Positions 44,586 through 53,282 of a stretch of 64,000 nt of DNA are shown here, in pieces. Position numbers and translations under genes: made by a program. Each line of letters begins with the position of its first letter. The first letter of the stretch is position 1. This stretch comes from Betaproteobacteria bacterium. GTDB lineage: Bacteria > Pseudomonadota > Gammaproteobacteria > Burkholderiales > SG8-39. The stretch spans positions 124,001-188,000 of the forward strand of contig JACPYS010000011.1 of NCBI GenBank assembly GCA_016195915.1, written 5' to 3'. The notes under the pieces are model-generated. The model was given only the letters and a program-made list of their open reading frames with translations, did no database searches and was not told where the DNA came from.

Positions 44586-46085
44586 ATGAGCAGCAGCGAG
44601 TTCGCAGCGGATGTCATCGTTGTAGGTGCCGGCAACGCCGCGGCCTGCGCCGCGCTTTCAGCGCACGAGAACGGGGCGAGCGTGGTCATGCTGGAGGCCT
44701 CGCCGCAGGAACTGCGCGGCGGCAATTCGACTTTCACCGGTGGCATGCTGCGATTCGCCTACAACGGTGCCGGGGACCTCAAGCGCCTGGTGCCCGATAT
44801 GGTCGAGCAAGATCTCAGCAACGTCGAATTCGACACCTACACGGAGGCGCAGTTCTTCGACGACATGGGACGGCTCACGCAGTACCGCTGCGATCCCGAC
44901 CTCACCGAGGTAATGATCAAGAGGAGTTTCGAAACCACGGACTGGATGCGCACGAAGGGCGTGCGCCTGGAGCTAACGCTCGGCAGCCATGCCTTCAAGG
45001 TGGGAGGCAAGTTCAAGTTCTGGGGCGGCCTTCCGTGCCAGATCTGGGGTGGTGGCCCGGGGCTGATAGACGCGCTCCACACGAGCGTCGGGAAAGCAGG
45101 CATCCGCGTGCTCTACGAGACCCCGGCGATCGGGCTCCTGCACGGCGACCAGGGCGTCATCGGCGTGCGGGCGCGCCGCGAAGGGCGTACGCTCGAGTTA
45201 CGCGCAAACGCCGTGGTTCTCGCTTGTGGCGGCTTCGAGTCGAACGCAGAGATGCGCGCGCGCTACCTGGGACCCAACTGGGACCTCGCCCACGTACGGG
45301 GCACCCGCTTCAACACGGGCCGCGGGATTCAAATGGCGCTCGACGTCGGAGCGATGCCCACCGGCCACTGGTCGGGCTGCCACGCTACCGAGTGGGACAT
45401 GAACGCGCCGCCATTCGGCGACCTGGCGGTGGGCGACAGCTTCCAGAAACACAACTACACGTTCTGCGTGTACATCAATGCGAAGGGCGAGCGCTTCGTC
45501 GACGAGGGGGCGGATTTCCACACGTACACCTACGCCAAGTACGGACGCGAGGTGCTTGCCCAGCCGGGGCTGTTCGCCTGGCAGATTTTCGACCAGAAGG
45601 TCACCCATCTCCTGCGCGAGGACTACCGCATCAAGCGCATCACGAAGGTCGAGGCGAACACGTTCGAGGAACTCGCGCCGAAGCTCGAAGGCGTCGACGG
45701 CCGGCGCTTTCTCGAAACCATCAAAGCGTTCAATGAAGCGCCTCGGCCGGACGTTGCGTTCGACCCGAACAGCCTCGACGGGCTTTGCACGCGCGGGCTT
45801 GCAATAAACAAGTCGAACTGGGCGCAGCGCCTCGACAAGCCGCCGTATCATGCCTACGGCGTCACTTGCGGAGTCACCTTCACTTTCGGAGGTTTGAAAA
45901 TCACTACCCGTTCCGAAGTCGAGGATACGGCCGGAAAACCGATCCCGGGTCTGTACGCGGCGGGCGAGCTCGTGGGCGGGATTTACTATCATAACTACGC
46001 GAGCGGCAGCGGTCTGATGTCAGGCGCGGTATTCGGCCGCATCGGCGGACGCGGCGCCGCCGCCTACGCTGCGACCCGGCGCTAG
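44586..46085 (+). CDS. FAD-dependent dehydrogenase, TcuA-like (fumarate reductase/succinate dehydrogenase flavoprotein family)
   Basis: A 499-residue flavoprotein with the N-terminal dinucleotide fold VIVVGAGNAAACAALSAHENGASVVMLE. It has GGNSTFTGGMLRFAYNG, a WGGGPGLIDAL segment, the second FAD contact VVLACGGFESNAEMRARYLG and the C-terminal GLYAAGELVGGIYYHNYASGSGLMSG. This resembles TcuA, which oxidises tricarballylate to cis-aconitate, and related flavoproteins acting on succinate-like carboxylates. Directly behind an aconitase-like pair, an oxidise-then-hydrate sequence on a tri- or dicarboxylate is a reasonable inference. TcuB and TcuC are not present, so the electron acceptor is unknown. 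Confidence 0.85.
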   Translation: MSSSEFAADVIVVGAGNAAACAALSAHENGASVVMLEASPQELRGGNSTFTGGMLRFAYNGAGDLKRLVPDMVEQDLSNVEFDTYTEAQFFDDMGRLTQYRCDPDLTEVMIKRSFETTDWMRTKGVRLELTLGSHAFKVGGKFKFWGGLPCQIWGGGPGLIDALHTSVGKAGIRVLYETPAIGLLHGDQGVIGVRARREGRTLELRANAVVLACGGFESNAEMRARYLGPNWDLAHVRGTRFNTGRGIQMALDVGAMPTGHWSGCHATEWDMNAPPFGDLAVGDSFQKHNYTFCVYINAKGERFVDEGADFHTYTYAKYGREVLAQPGLFAWQIFDQKVTHLLREDYRIKRITKVEANTFEELAPKLEGVDGRRFLETIKAFNEAPRPDVAFDPNSLDGLCTRGLAINKSNWAQRLDKPPYHAYGVTCGVTFTFGGLKITTRSEVEDTAGKPIPGLYAAGELVGGIYYHNYASGSGLMSGAVFGRIGGRGAAAYAATRR

Positions 46086-46100
46086 GGGTTGCGCGAGCCG

Positions 46101-47471
46101 ATGATGCCGTACCGATCGGACAACGGAGATATCCGGATGCTGCTGGCGGGCGACGTGATGCCTTCGCGCCGGCTCTCTCCGTTTAACGAGGACGACTACC
46201 TGGCTCTCGTCGAGATGGTACGCGGCGCCGACGTCGCCTTCGCCAACCTCGAGACGACCGTGCGCGAGCGCCACGAAGGCGCGCCCAACTTCACCCAGGG
46301 CACGCCAATGACTACACCGCCGCGGCTGCTCGATGACCTGAAATGGATGGGCTTCGACATCGTATCGTGCGCGAACAACCACGCCACCGACTACGGCGCG
46401 TGCGGTGTGCTCGCGAGCCTCGCGCACCTGCGCAGCGCAGGCATACCGTGCGCCGGTTCCGGTGGGAACCTCGCCGAAGCGCGCGCGCCCGCCTATGTCG
46501 ACACGCCCGCCGGCCGCGTCGGGCTGGTGGCTGCGACGGCTTTTTTTCGTCCCTGGAACCGGGCTTCCCATCAACGTCCCGACGCGCCGGGCCGTCCGGG
46601 GATCAATCCGCTCGGCTTTTCGGCCCGCTACTCGGTGGACGACGACGCGCTTCGCACGTTGCGCAGGATCAGCGACGGACTCGGACTCACGCAGGAGCGC
46701 GCGCGCCATCGCGCGCAGTTCTACAGCGCGAGCGAAATCCCGCCGGAGGACGCAAACGGCGTGGATCTTCTCGGCGCACGCTTCCGGCGCGGAAACGGAT
46801 TCTCGGTCTCGACCGAGGTGAGCCGAGCGGACGCAGACGCGAACCTGCGCTGGATCCGCGAGGCAAGGCGCCAGGCCGACTGGGTGATCTTTTCGTTTCA
46901 CTTCCACGAGTTCGGCGCCGCCGGCCGCCTCACTGCGAAGACCGATGTAGAGATGGAGGAACCGGCGCAGTTCGTCACCGAGTTCGCCCGCGCGGCAGTG
47001 GAGGCCGGCGCCGACGTGGTGGCGGGGCATGGGCCCCATCTCACACTCGGTGTCGAGATATACAGAGGCCGGCCGATCCTCTACAGCCTGGGCAACTTCG
47101 TGTTCCAAACCGACACGGTAGACATCTTCCCTTCAGAGTCCTACGAGCGGTTCGGTCTCGGTCACGATGCCACGCCCGCTGATTTTCTCGATGCAAGGAC
47201 AGGAAACGACACGCGCGGATTTCCAGCTTCGCCCGAATTCTGGGAGAGTTTCATTGCGACCTGCGAGTTCCGCGGGCGCAATCTCACCGCCTTGCGCCTG
47301 CACCCGATCGATCTGGGCCACGGAAAGCCGCGTGCGCAGCGCGGACGGCCGGTGCTCGCGCGCGGCGAAGTCGCGGACAGGATCCTGCAGCGCCTGCAGC
47401 GTCTATCGGCCCGCCACGGCGCTGACGTGACGGTCGAAGGCGCAACCGGTGTCGTGCGGATGCACCAGTGA
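46101..47471 (+). CDS. CapA-family (PgsA-type) metallophosphoesterase-like protein
   Basis: A 456-residue protein of the CapA/poly-gamma-glutamate synthesis family, with the calcineurin-like fold. It shows the family motifs MLLAGDVMPSRR, DVAFANLETTV, SCANNHATDYGACG, WVIFSFHFHEF, VAGHGPHLTLGVEIYRGRPILYSLGNFVFQ. No signal peptide or anchor is seen, unlike membrane CapA, so it may be a cytoplasmic hydrolase of catabolic clusters rather than a capsule protein. ATG 46101 is preferred; TTG 46089 and ATG 46104 are alternatives. Its stop overlaps the next gene by GTGA. Confidence 0.85.
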   Translation: MMPYRSDNGDIRMLLAGDVMPSRRLSPFNEDDYLALVEMVRGADVAFANLETTVRERHEGAPNFTQGTPMTTPPRLLDDLKWMGFDIVSCANNHATDYGACGVLASLAHLRSAGIPCAGSGGNLAEARAPAYVDTPAGRVGLVAATAFFRPWNRASHQRPDAPGRPGINPLGFSARYSVDDDALRTLRRISDGLGLTQERARHRAQFYSASEIPPEDANGVDLLGARFRRGNGFSVSTEVSRADADANLRWIREARRQADWVIFSFHFHEFGAAGRLTAKTDVEMEEPAQFVTEFARAAVEAGADVVAGHGPHLTLGVEIYRGRPILYSLGNFVFQTDTVDIFPSESYERFGLGHDATPADFLDARTGNDTRGFPASPEFWESFIATCEFRGRNLTALRLHPIDLGHGKPRAQRGRPVLARGEVADRILQRLQRLSARHGADVTVEGATGVVRMHQ

Positions 47472-48592
47472 GTAAGGCGAGTACCTCAATGCCGGGCGCG
47501 CTGGCCCGTGAACGGCTGGAAAAGGTCCGCGCACTTTGCCGGAACCATGGGTGGGACGCGCTGCTCGTCTACGGCAACGCGTGGCGCTGCGACTACCTGC
47601 GCTACGTATCGAATTTTCCGATCCTGGAGGGGCACGGCTTCGCGCTGATCGAAGCCGAAGGTGGCCTGCGCCTTTTTCTCGAGTCCCCGATGGAAGCCGA
47701 GCGCGCGAGCATCGAAGCACCTGGGTGCGAAATCGTATGCCAGCCTGGCATCCTTGCCGTGCTCGCCGCGCATCTCGAGCACAGCCGCGGCCGGCGTCTA
47801 GCGGCGGCACCAATGCGCCTCATGCCATATGGCGTGGCCGGGGCGGCGGGCGACGCTCTGGAGGACGCCGGCGACGCGTTCGATCGGCTGCTCATGCAAA
47901 AGAGCGAACTCGAGATCGACGCGGTGCGGCGCGCAGCGCGCATGGCGGATGCCGGGTATGAGGTGTTCCGCCGCGCGGCACGGCCCGGGCGCACCGAGTA
48001 CGAATTGGTCGCCGATGTCGAGGCATTCTTCCGCAGCCAGGGATGCCCCGACAATTTCATGATCATCGGTTCGGGCGGGCGCGAGGTGCGCGGAATGCAT
48101 CCGCCGGGTGAGCGGCGCCTTCGCGCGGGCGACCTGGTGACCACCGAGCTGACGCCTTGCATCGATGGCTACTATGCGCAGATCTGCCGCACGCTGGTGA
48201 TCGGGCCGCCCACCGTAGAGCAGAACGCGGCGTTCGGCCTGTACGTGCAAAGCATGGAAGCGGGCCTTGCCGCAGTCCGCCCGGGTGCCACTGCGGCTGA
48301 AATCGCGTGGCGCGAGAACGATGTGTTTCGCGCGCGCGGTCTGGGCGAGTACACCACGAACAAATATACGCGCGTACGCGGCCACGGCCTGGGACTCTAT
48401 GTGGATTCGCGGCCCGCGCTTCTTGAGGACGTCGATACACCACTCACCGAGGGCATGACGATCATCGTGCACCCGAACACCTATCACCCCGATGTCGGCT
48501 ACATCGTGCTCGGCGATTCTGCGGTCGTGCGGAGCGACGGGCCGGAAGTGCTCACGGCCACGCCGCGCTCGCTTTTTTCCGTTCCGGCCTGA
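47468..48592 (+). CDS. M24-family (creatinase/prolidase fold) protein lacking most metal ligands
   Basis: A 374-residue two-domain pita-bread protein: an N-terminal creatinase domain (WDALLVYGNAWRCDYLRYVSNF) and a C-terminal M24 catalytic domain from about residue 150. The five usual ligands are D, D, H, E, E. Here the first is E (in TTELTP), the second Q (YYAQICRT), the histidine remains (RGHGLGLYV), the fourth is H (IIVHPNTY) and the fifth G (IVLGDSA). It therefore probably does not bind two metals like aminopeptidases; creatinase is a known metal-free member. The GTG start overlaps the CapA gene stop. It may hydrolyse a C-N bond in the pathway, which is inference. Confidence 0.82.
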   Translation: MSKASTSMPGALARERLEKVRALCRNHGWDALLVYGNAWRCDYLRYVSNFPILEGHGFALIEAEGGLRLFLESPMEAERASIEAPGCEIVCQPGILAVLAAHLEHSRGRRLAAAPMRLMPYGVAGAAGDALEDAGDAFDRLLMQKSELEIDAVRRAARMADAGYEVFRRAARPGRTEYELVADVEAFFRSQGCPDNFMIIGSGGREVRGMHPPGERRLRAGDLVTTELTPCIDGYYAQICRTLVIGPPTVEQNAAFGLYVQSMEAGLAAVRPGATAAEIAWRENDVFRARGLGEYTTNKYTRVRGHGLGLYVDSRPALLEDVDTPLTEGMTIIVHPNTYHPDVGYIVLGDSAVVRSDGPEVLTATPRSLFSVPA

Positions 48593-48605
48593 ACAGGCAC
48601 TGCCC

Positions 48606-49691
48606 ATGCGCCGTGGACTAATGGCCTGGTCGCAACAAGAAATCCCCGCAGGCGTGCTGGAGAAGCGGGTGGCGGCGCTCGTCGCCGGGATGCGCGCGCG
48701 CGGCCTCGCCTGCGTGCTCGCCTATACCGATCTGACACGCCCGGCCGCGGTGTCCGCGCTGACGCACTTCATTCCCTACTGGAGCAATGGCGTGCTTGTG
48801 GTGAGCCCATCAGCGGGCGCCACGCTCGTAGTGACGTTGTCAGGGCGCGTGGCCGAATGGATCCGTTCGACCTCGCGGCTCGACGATCTTGTCAACACAC
48901 TTGACCTGGGTACCGGGGTCGCCGAACGCATTTCGACGACGGAGAAAGGCGCGATTCGTGTGGGCATCGTGGAGCTCTCGAGCTTTCCCTCGAGCGTCGT
49001 CGCGGCAATTCGCAAGCTGCACCCCGCGATCGAATTTGAAGACGCGACGGATCTGCTCAATGCGGCATTGGCGCAGGAGGGTCTGCGCACTGATGTCGTA
49101 GCGGCGCGCACCATTGCCATCGCCCGCGTCGCGCTTGCCGCAGGGGCGGCTGAAGCCGGCGGGCGTGACGCGAACGCGGTGGTGGCTGCGGCGGAGGGAA
49201 CTGCCCGGCGTGAAGGCGCCGAAGAGATCCTGCTCGCTGTCGCGCCCGATGCCGTGGCCGATCCTCGTCTGCGCCGCATCGAGGGTGCGGCCTTGCTGGG
49301 CGACGCGTTCGCCCTGCAGGTCTCGGTCGCGTACAAAGGCTGTTGGCTGCGAATCGGCCGGACGCTGAGCTCAGGCGCGCTGCCTCCCTGGATTGCCGAA
49401 ACCGATGCCTGGTTCGAACGGCTGGTGAGCGAGATCGCCACCGGCGCGCCGCCGAACGTTGCGATACCAACGGCGCTTACCCGGCTGCCGGGTGCAACAC
49501 TGGATTCATGGCGAGCCGAAACCGCAAGGGCAGGGCTCGCACTCGCCGTCGTCGCCGGCTCGGCGCCATTTTCGTCCGAGCGGCCCCTCCCGGTTGCGCC
49601 AATCACTCTGACGCTGCGCTTGCGCCGCGGGAAGGGCTGGTGGTTCTCGGCGGCGCCCTTCGTGTTTGCCCGCGCCCGATCGCCCGCCTAA
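48606..49691 (+). CDS. Degenerate creatinase/M24-fold-like protein
   Basis: A 361-residue protein whose N-terminal half looks like a creatinase N-domain (MRARGLACVLAYTDLTRPAAVSALTHFIPYWSNGVLVVSP). The C-terminal half keeps the pita-bread order loosely (ARRAGAEEILLA-like region, then GDAFALQVSVAYKGCWLRIGRTL) but none of the M24 metal ligands or the GHG motif is seen. It is Ala-rich. It starts 13 bases after the previous M24 gene and may be its non-catalytic partner or a duplicated, decayed copy. An in-frame ATG at 48621 is an alternative start. Function unknown. Confidence 0.7.
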   Translation: MRRGLMAWSQQEIPAGVLEKRVAALVAGMRARGLACVLAYTDLTRPAAVSALTHFIPYWSNGVLVVSPSAGATLVVTLSGRVAEWIRSTSRLDDLVNTLDLGTGVAERISTTEKGAIRVGIVELSSFPSSVVAAIRKLHPAIEFEDATDLLNAALAQEGLRTDVVAARTIAIARVALAAGAAEAGGRDANAVVAAAEGTARREGAEEILLAVAPDAVADPRLRRIEGAALLGDAFALQVSVAYKGCWLRIGRTLSSGALPPWIAETDAWFERLVSEIATGAPPNVAIPTALTRLPGATLDSWRAETARAGLALAVVAGSAPFSSERPLPVAPITLTLRLRRGKGWWFSAAPFVFARARSPA

Positions 49692-49719
49692 AGAAGCGTA
49701 GGCAGGAGTTCTCGAGCGG

Positions 49720-50694
49720 TTACTCGATCTTGATGTTGGCCGTCTTGATGATTCTGGCGAACTTGGCCATGTCCGCCTTCATCAGCGCTGCAAACTGCTC
49801 GGGAGTGGACGTGAAAGGTTCCAGTCCCTGACCGACCAACTTTTCCTTCATGTCGGGCATGCCCATGATTCGGGCGATCTCGTGCGACAGTCGGTCGACG
49901 ATTTCCTTCGGCGTGCCGGCCGGCGCAAGGACCCCGAACCAGAGTCTCACGTCGAAACCCGGCAGGCCGGCCTCGGTGAATGTGGGCACCTGGGGCAGCG
50001 CCGGCAAGCGGGTCTCGCCGGAAATGGCGATTGCTTTGAGCCTGCCGGACTTGATATATGCCAAGGCGGCAACCGGGGCCGCGAAAGATAACTGCACTTG
50101 ACCGCTGATGAGATCGGCGAGGGCCGGCCCGGCTCCTTTGTAATTGATGTGCTGTGTCTTGACCCCGGCCATGATGTTGAACGATTCAGCCGCCAGATGG
50201 GTCGTTCCTCCGGCGCTCACCGAAGCGTAATTGAGTTGTCCCGGTCTGGACTTGGCCAGGGCAATGAACTCCTGCAAGTTGTTGGCCGGCACCGACGGAT
50301 TGAGCACCAGAACCAGCTCGCTGCTGTAAAGAGTCACCACCGGAGCGAAGTCCTTGATAGCGTCGTAAGGAATGGAGAGCAGCAGGGGGTTGAGTACATG
50401 GGTGCTGCTCGCCAACAGGATGGTATGGCCATCGGGCGGGGATTTCACCACTGCTTCGGCGCCGATGATGGTGTTTCCGCCGGGGCGGTTATCCACGATC
50501 ACCGGCTGTCCCCAGCTTTCATTCAGCCTCTGGCCGAGAAGATGGGCCACTATGCTGGTGCCGCCTCCGGGAGGGTAGGGGATGATGAAGCGGATCGGCT
50601 TGCTGGGATATGACTGCTGGGCGAAGGCGGCGCAGGCAAACGCCATCAGCACGCCTGCAGTCAGAATCTTCGCAAGAGAAGTGGAACTTTTCAT
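49720..50694 (-). CDS. Bug/TctC-family periplasmic substrate-binding protein, copy 1
   Basis: A 324-residue tripartite-tricarboxylate-transporter-type receptor with a signal peptide (cleaved near AAFA, about residue 25). It has the Bug core YPSKPIRFIIPYPPGGGTSIVAHLLGQRL, VIVDNRPGGNTIIGAEAV, LNYASVSAGGTTHLAAESF and VPTFTEAGLPGFDVRLWFG. Such proteins bind carboxylates, nicotinate or similar acids in the periplasm. No TctA/TctB membrane genes are nearby, as is common for Bug proteins. It lies on the minus strand between two plus-strand catabolic blocks and may capture their substrate. ATG 50694 is chosen. Confidence 0.9.
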   Translation of the reverse strand: MKSSTSLAKILTAGVLMAFACAAFAQQSYPSKPIRFIIPYPPGGGTSIVAHLLGQRLNESWGQPVIVDNRPGGNTIIGAEAVVKSPPDGHTILLASSTHVLNPLLLSIPYDAIKDFAPVVTLYSSELVLVLNPSVPANNLQEFIALAKSRPGQLNYASVSAGGTTHLAAESFNIMAGVKTQHINYKGAGPALADLISGQVQLSFAAPVAALAYIKSGRLKAIAISGETRLPALPQVPTFTEAGLPGFDVRLWFGVLAPAGTPKEIVDRLSHEIARIMGMPDMKEKLVGQGLEPFTSTPEQFAALMKADMAKFARIIKTANIKIE

Positions 50695-50835
50695 CGTGGC
50701 ATCTCTCCGTCGCAACTCTACACTTTCGCGCCGCATTGGGGTCACGGACCGTGGCCGCAGGGAATATTTGGTTATTATCCGACCAACCCGCCGGAGTTAC
50801 GGCGATGTTCGCGTTCAGTTCGCAAGGAGAGAGCA

Positions 50836-50970
50836 ATGAAATGCATCATCGCGTGTTTCAGCTTCTGGGCGCTCGCAGCGCTCGTGCAGAGTGCGTCGGC
50901 ACTCGACCTGTTTGCCACCGCAATCAGTTCAATGCTGCTGAAATTCGACAACCACCTGCACCACCGTTAG
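50836..50970 (+). CDS. Small 44-residue protein with signal-like N-terminus
   Basis: A short ORF behind a strong AAGGAGAGAGCA ribosome-binding site. The product begins MKCIIACFSFWALAALVQSASA and ends LKFDNHLHHR: a hydrophobic, signal-peptide-like first half with a likely cleavage after SASA, leaving about 22 residues. It has no lipobox. The stop (50968-50970) overlaps the AGGAG site of the next gene (TAGGAGAACGCC-TTG), so the two are probably translationally coupled. It could be a leader peptide or a small exported peptide. I do not recognise a family. Confidence 0.6.
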   Translation: MKCIIACFSFWALAALVQSASALDLFATAISSMLLKFDNHLHHR

Positions 50971-50979
50971 GAGAACGCC

Positions 50980-51849
50980 TTGCCCGCCGCCCCCACCCTG
51001 AAACAGATGCTCGATGCGCGCGAGTTCATTCTCGCCCCGGGCGTATTCGAGATGCTGTCGGCAAGAATTGCCGACGAGATGGGCTTCAAGGCCCTGTACA
51101 TGACGGGCTACGGCATTTCCGTATCCCATCTCGGTCTTGCGGACGCCGGGCTGACCACCTACACCGATATGGTGGGGCGCGCGCGGGTCATCGCGCAGGG
51201 TACCCGGACACCGCTGATCGCCGATGCCGATACCGGCTACGGCGGGCTGCTCAACGTCCGGCACACGGTGCGTGGTTACGAGGATGCGGGCGTGCAGGGA
51301 ATTCAGATGGAAGACCAGGAAATGCCTAAGAAGTGCGGCCATACCCCGGGCAAGCGGGTCATAGCGCTGGCGGACATGCTCAGGAAAATCGACGTCGCCG
51401 TGAACGCGCGGCGCTCCGATTCAACTCTGATCATCGCGCGCACTGATTGCCGCGCCGCGCAAGGTCTGGACGAGGCGATCAAGCGGGGAAGCGCGTTCGC
51501 CGAGGCAGGTGCGGACGTGGTGTTCATCGAGGCGCTGGAATCGGAAGACGAGTTCCGGCGCATCGGCGAGGAAATCGATGCACGCTTGTTTGCGAACATG
51601 GTGCCGGCAGGCGGGAAATCACCGATGCTGTCATGCGAGACGCTGAAGCGCTACGGCTTCGACATCGCCATCTATCCGGGCGCGCTGTTTGCCGCGGCCT
51701 GCGCATCGATGAAGGCCGTCTGCACCTATCTGCGTGAGCACGGCAGCCTGATCGGCGCCGAGATTCCGATGTTCGACATCAACGAAACCCACCGGCTCGC
51801 GGGTTTTCCGGAAATCTGGGCTTTCGAAAAGAAATACGCCGAGGTATGA
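50980..51849 (+). CDS. Isocitrate lyase/PEP mutase-family C-C lyase
   Basis: A 289-residue TIM-barrel lyase of the PEP mutase/isocitrate lyase superfamily. It has the magnesium-binding IADADTGYGG (D82, D84), GIQMEDQEMPKKCGH with the catalytic-loop motif KKCGH at 117-121, and IIARTDCRAAQGLDEAI. The family includes 2-methylisocitrate lyase, oxaloacetate decarboxylase and 2,3-dimethylmalate lyase. Overlap with an aconitase-like gene pair favours a cleaved 2-hydroxy-dicarboxylate such as methylisocitrate or dimethylmalate. The start is TTG at 50980 behind TAGGAG. It overlaps the next gene by ATGA. Confidence 0.87.
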   Translation: MPAAPTLKQMLDAREFILAPGVFEMLSARIADEMGFKALYMTGYGISVSHLGLADAGLTTYTDMVGRARVIAQGTRTPLIADADTGYGGLLNVRHTVRGYEDAGVQGIQMEDQEMPKKCGHTPGKRVIALADMLRKIDVAVNARRSDSTLIIARTDCRAAQGLDEAIKRGSAFAEAGADVVFIEALESEDEFRRIGEEIDARLFANMVPAGGKSPMLSCETLKRYGFDIAIYPGALFAAACASMKAVCTYLREHGSLIGAEIPMFDINETHRLAGFPEIWAFEKKYAEV

Positions 51850-53282
51850 CCTTGTCCACTGCCACGGGCACCGCTGCGCCAAGCACTCTGTTCGACAAAC
51901 TCTGGGAACGGCATGTCGTGGCCGAGCCCGCTCCCGGAGTGTCGCTGCTGCACGTCGATCGCCATTTCTTCACCGATCTGCACAGTCCGGAATTCAAACT
52001 GCTCGCGGCGCGCGGGTTACCGGTGCGCAATCCCGAGATGACGTTCTGCGTCGCCGACCATGTCGTATCGTCCCGGCCCGGACGAACCGGCGGCAACGCG
52101 GCCTGGAGCGAGACGTACCTCGCCGACCTTCGCGCCGGCAGCAAGAGATATCGCATCAAACTGTTCGATGTCAACGACGATGGCCAGGGCATTGCCCATG
52201 TGATCGGCCCGGAACTGGGCATCACCCAACCGGGCATGCTGGTCGTGGTAGGCGACAGCCACACGAGCACCCACGGCGCGCTCGGCGCGCTGGCATGGGG
52301 CATCGGGTCGTCGGAAGGCGTGCACGTGCTTGCCACCCAGACGGTGGTGCAGCGAAAGCCCAAGCGCATGCGCATTCGCTTCGAGGGCACACCGGGTCCC
52401 GGGGTCGAGGCGAAAGACCTGATCCTTCACGCGATCGGCAAGCTCGGCACCGCCGCCGGCGCGGGTTACGCAGTGGAATATGCAGGCAGCGCGATTCGGG
52501 CGCTCGACATCGAAGGCCGGCTCACCGTGTGCAATCTTTCGATCGAAATGGGAGCGAAATCCGGCATGATCGCGCCCGACGAAAAGACGGCCGCCTACCT
52601 TCGGGGCCGGCGTTACGCGCCGAAGGCCGAACACTGGGACCTCGCGGTCCAGCACTGGAAGACATTCGGCACCGATGACGATGCGGTCTTCGAGCGTGAG
52701 GTCGAAATCGACGTGCGCAAAATCCGGCCCCAGATCACCTGGGGCACCAGCCCGCAGGATGTGATTGCGATCGACGCGACGATTCCCGATCCGGCCTCCG
52801 CAGGCGGCGAGCGCAGGCAGGCGATGCTCGCCGCGCTCGAATACATGGGCCTTGTTCCCGGCCAGCCGATCGCCGGCACGAAGATCGATTGGGTATTCAT
52901 CGGCTCCTGCACCAACAGCCGGATGTCCGACCTGCGCAGTGCGGCGAACGTAGTGCGCGGACGTAAGGTGGCGGCCCATGTGCGTGCATGGGTCGTGCCG
53001 GGTTCGCAGGGCGTGAAGCGCGACGCGGAAGCGGAAGGCCTGGACCGGATATTCCGCGAGGCCGGATTCGAGTGGCGCGAGCCGGGCTGCTCGCTTTGTG
53101 TAGGGGCAAACGGCGAACTCGTCGGACCGGGCGAGCGCTGCGTATCGACTTCCAACCGCAACTTTGTCGGCCGGCAGGGCCCGGGCGCGCGCACGCATCT
53201 CGCCAGTCCGCCGATGGCCGCGGCGGCAGCGATCGCGGGCGTGATTACCGATGTGCGACAGTCGACGCTGGAAAAACGATGA
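51846..53282 (+). CDS. Aconitase-family hydro-lyase, large subunit (LeuC-like), copy 2
   Basis: A 478-residue LeuC-type subunit with the [4Fe-4S] ligands C355 in IGSCTNSRM and C415/C418 in GCSLCVG. Also present are GDSHTSTHGALGALAWGIGSSEG and CVSTSNRNFVGRQGPGARTHL. It is clearly paralogous to the 42.5-kb copy but differs in many substrate-loop regions. It overlaps the upstream lyase gene by ATGA and the small-subunit gene by 4 bases, so the three form one translationally coupled unit. This is the arrangement expected of a hydratase that makes the lyase substrate. True isopropylmalate isomerase is unlikely without leuA/leuB. Confidence 0.86.
   Translation: MTLSTATGTAAPSTLFDKLWERHVVAEPAPGVSLLHVDRHFFTDLHSPEFKLLAARGLPVRNPEMTFCVADHVVSSRPGRTGGNAAWSETYLADLRAGSKRYRIKLFDVNDDGQGIAHVIGPELGITQPGMLVVVGDSHTSTHGALGALAWGIGSSEGVHVLATQTVVQRKPKRMRIRFEGTPGPGVEAKDLILHAIGKLGTAAGAGYAVEYAGSAIRALDIEGRLTVCNLSIEMGAKSGMIAPDEKTAAYLRGRRYAPKAEHWDLAVQHWKTFGTDDDAVFEREVEIDVRKIRPQITWGTSPQDVIAIDATIPDPASAGGERRQAMLAALEYMGLVPGQPIAGTKIDWVFIGSCTNSRMSDLRSAANVVRGRKVAAHVRAWVVPGSQGVKRDAEAEGLDRIFREAGFEWREPGCSLCVGANGELVGPGERCVSTSNRNFVGRQGPGARTHLASPPMAAAAAIAGVITDVRQSTLEKR

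Noticed and set aside
46101-47471. Capsule or poly-gamma-glutamate biosynthesis locus
   Set aside because: Only the CapA-type gene is present; there is no capB/capC or membrane anchor, and the neighbours are catabolic.
50836-50970. Entericidin-type lipoprotein, as often found near leu genes in betaproteobacteria
   Set aside because: The signal-like segment lacks a lipobox cysteine and the mature part is too short and His/Asn-rich.
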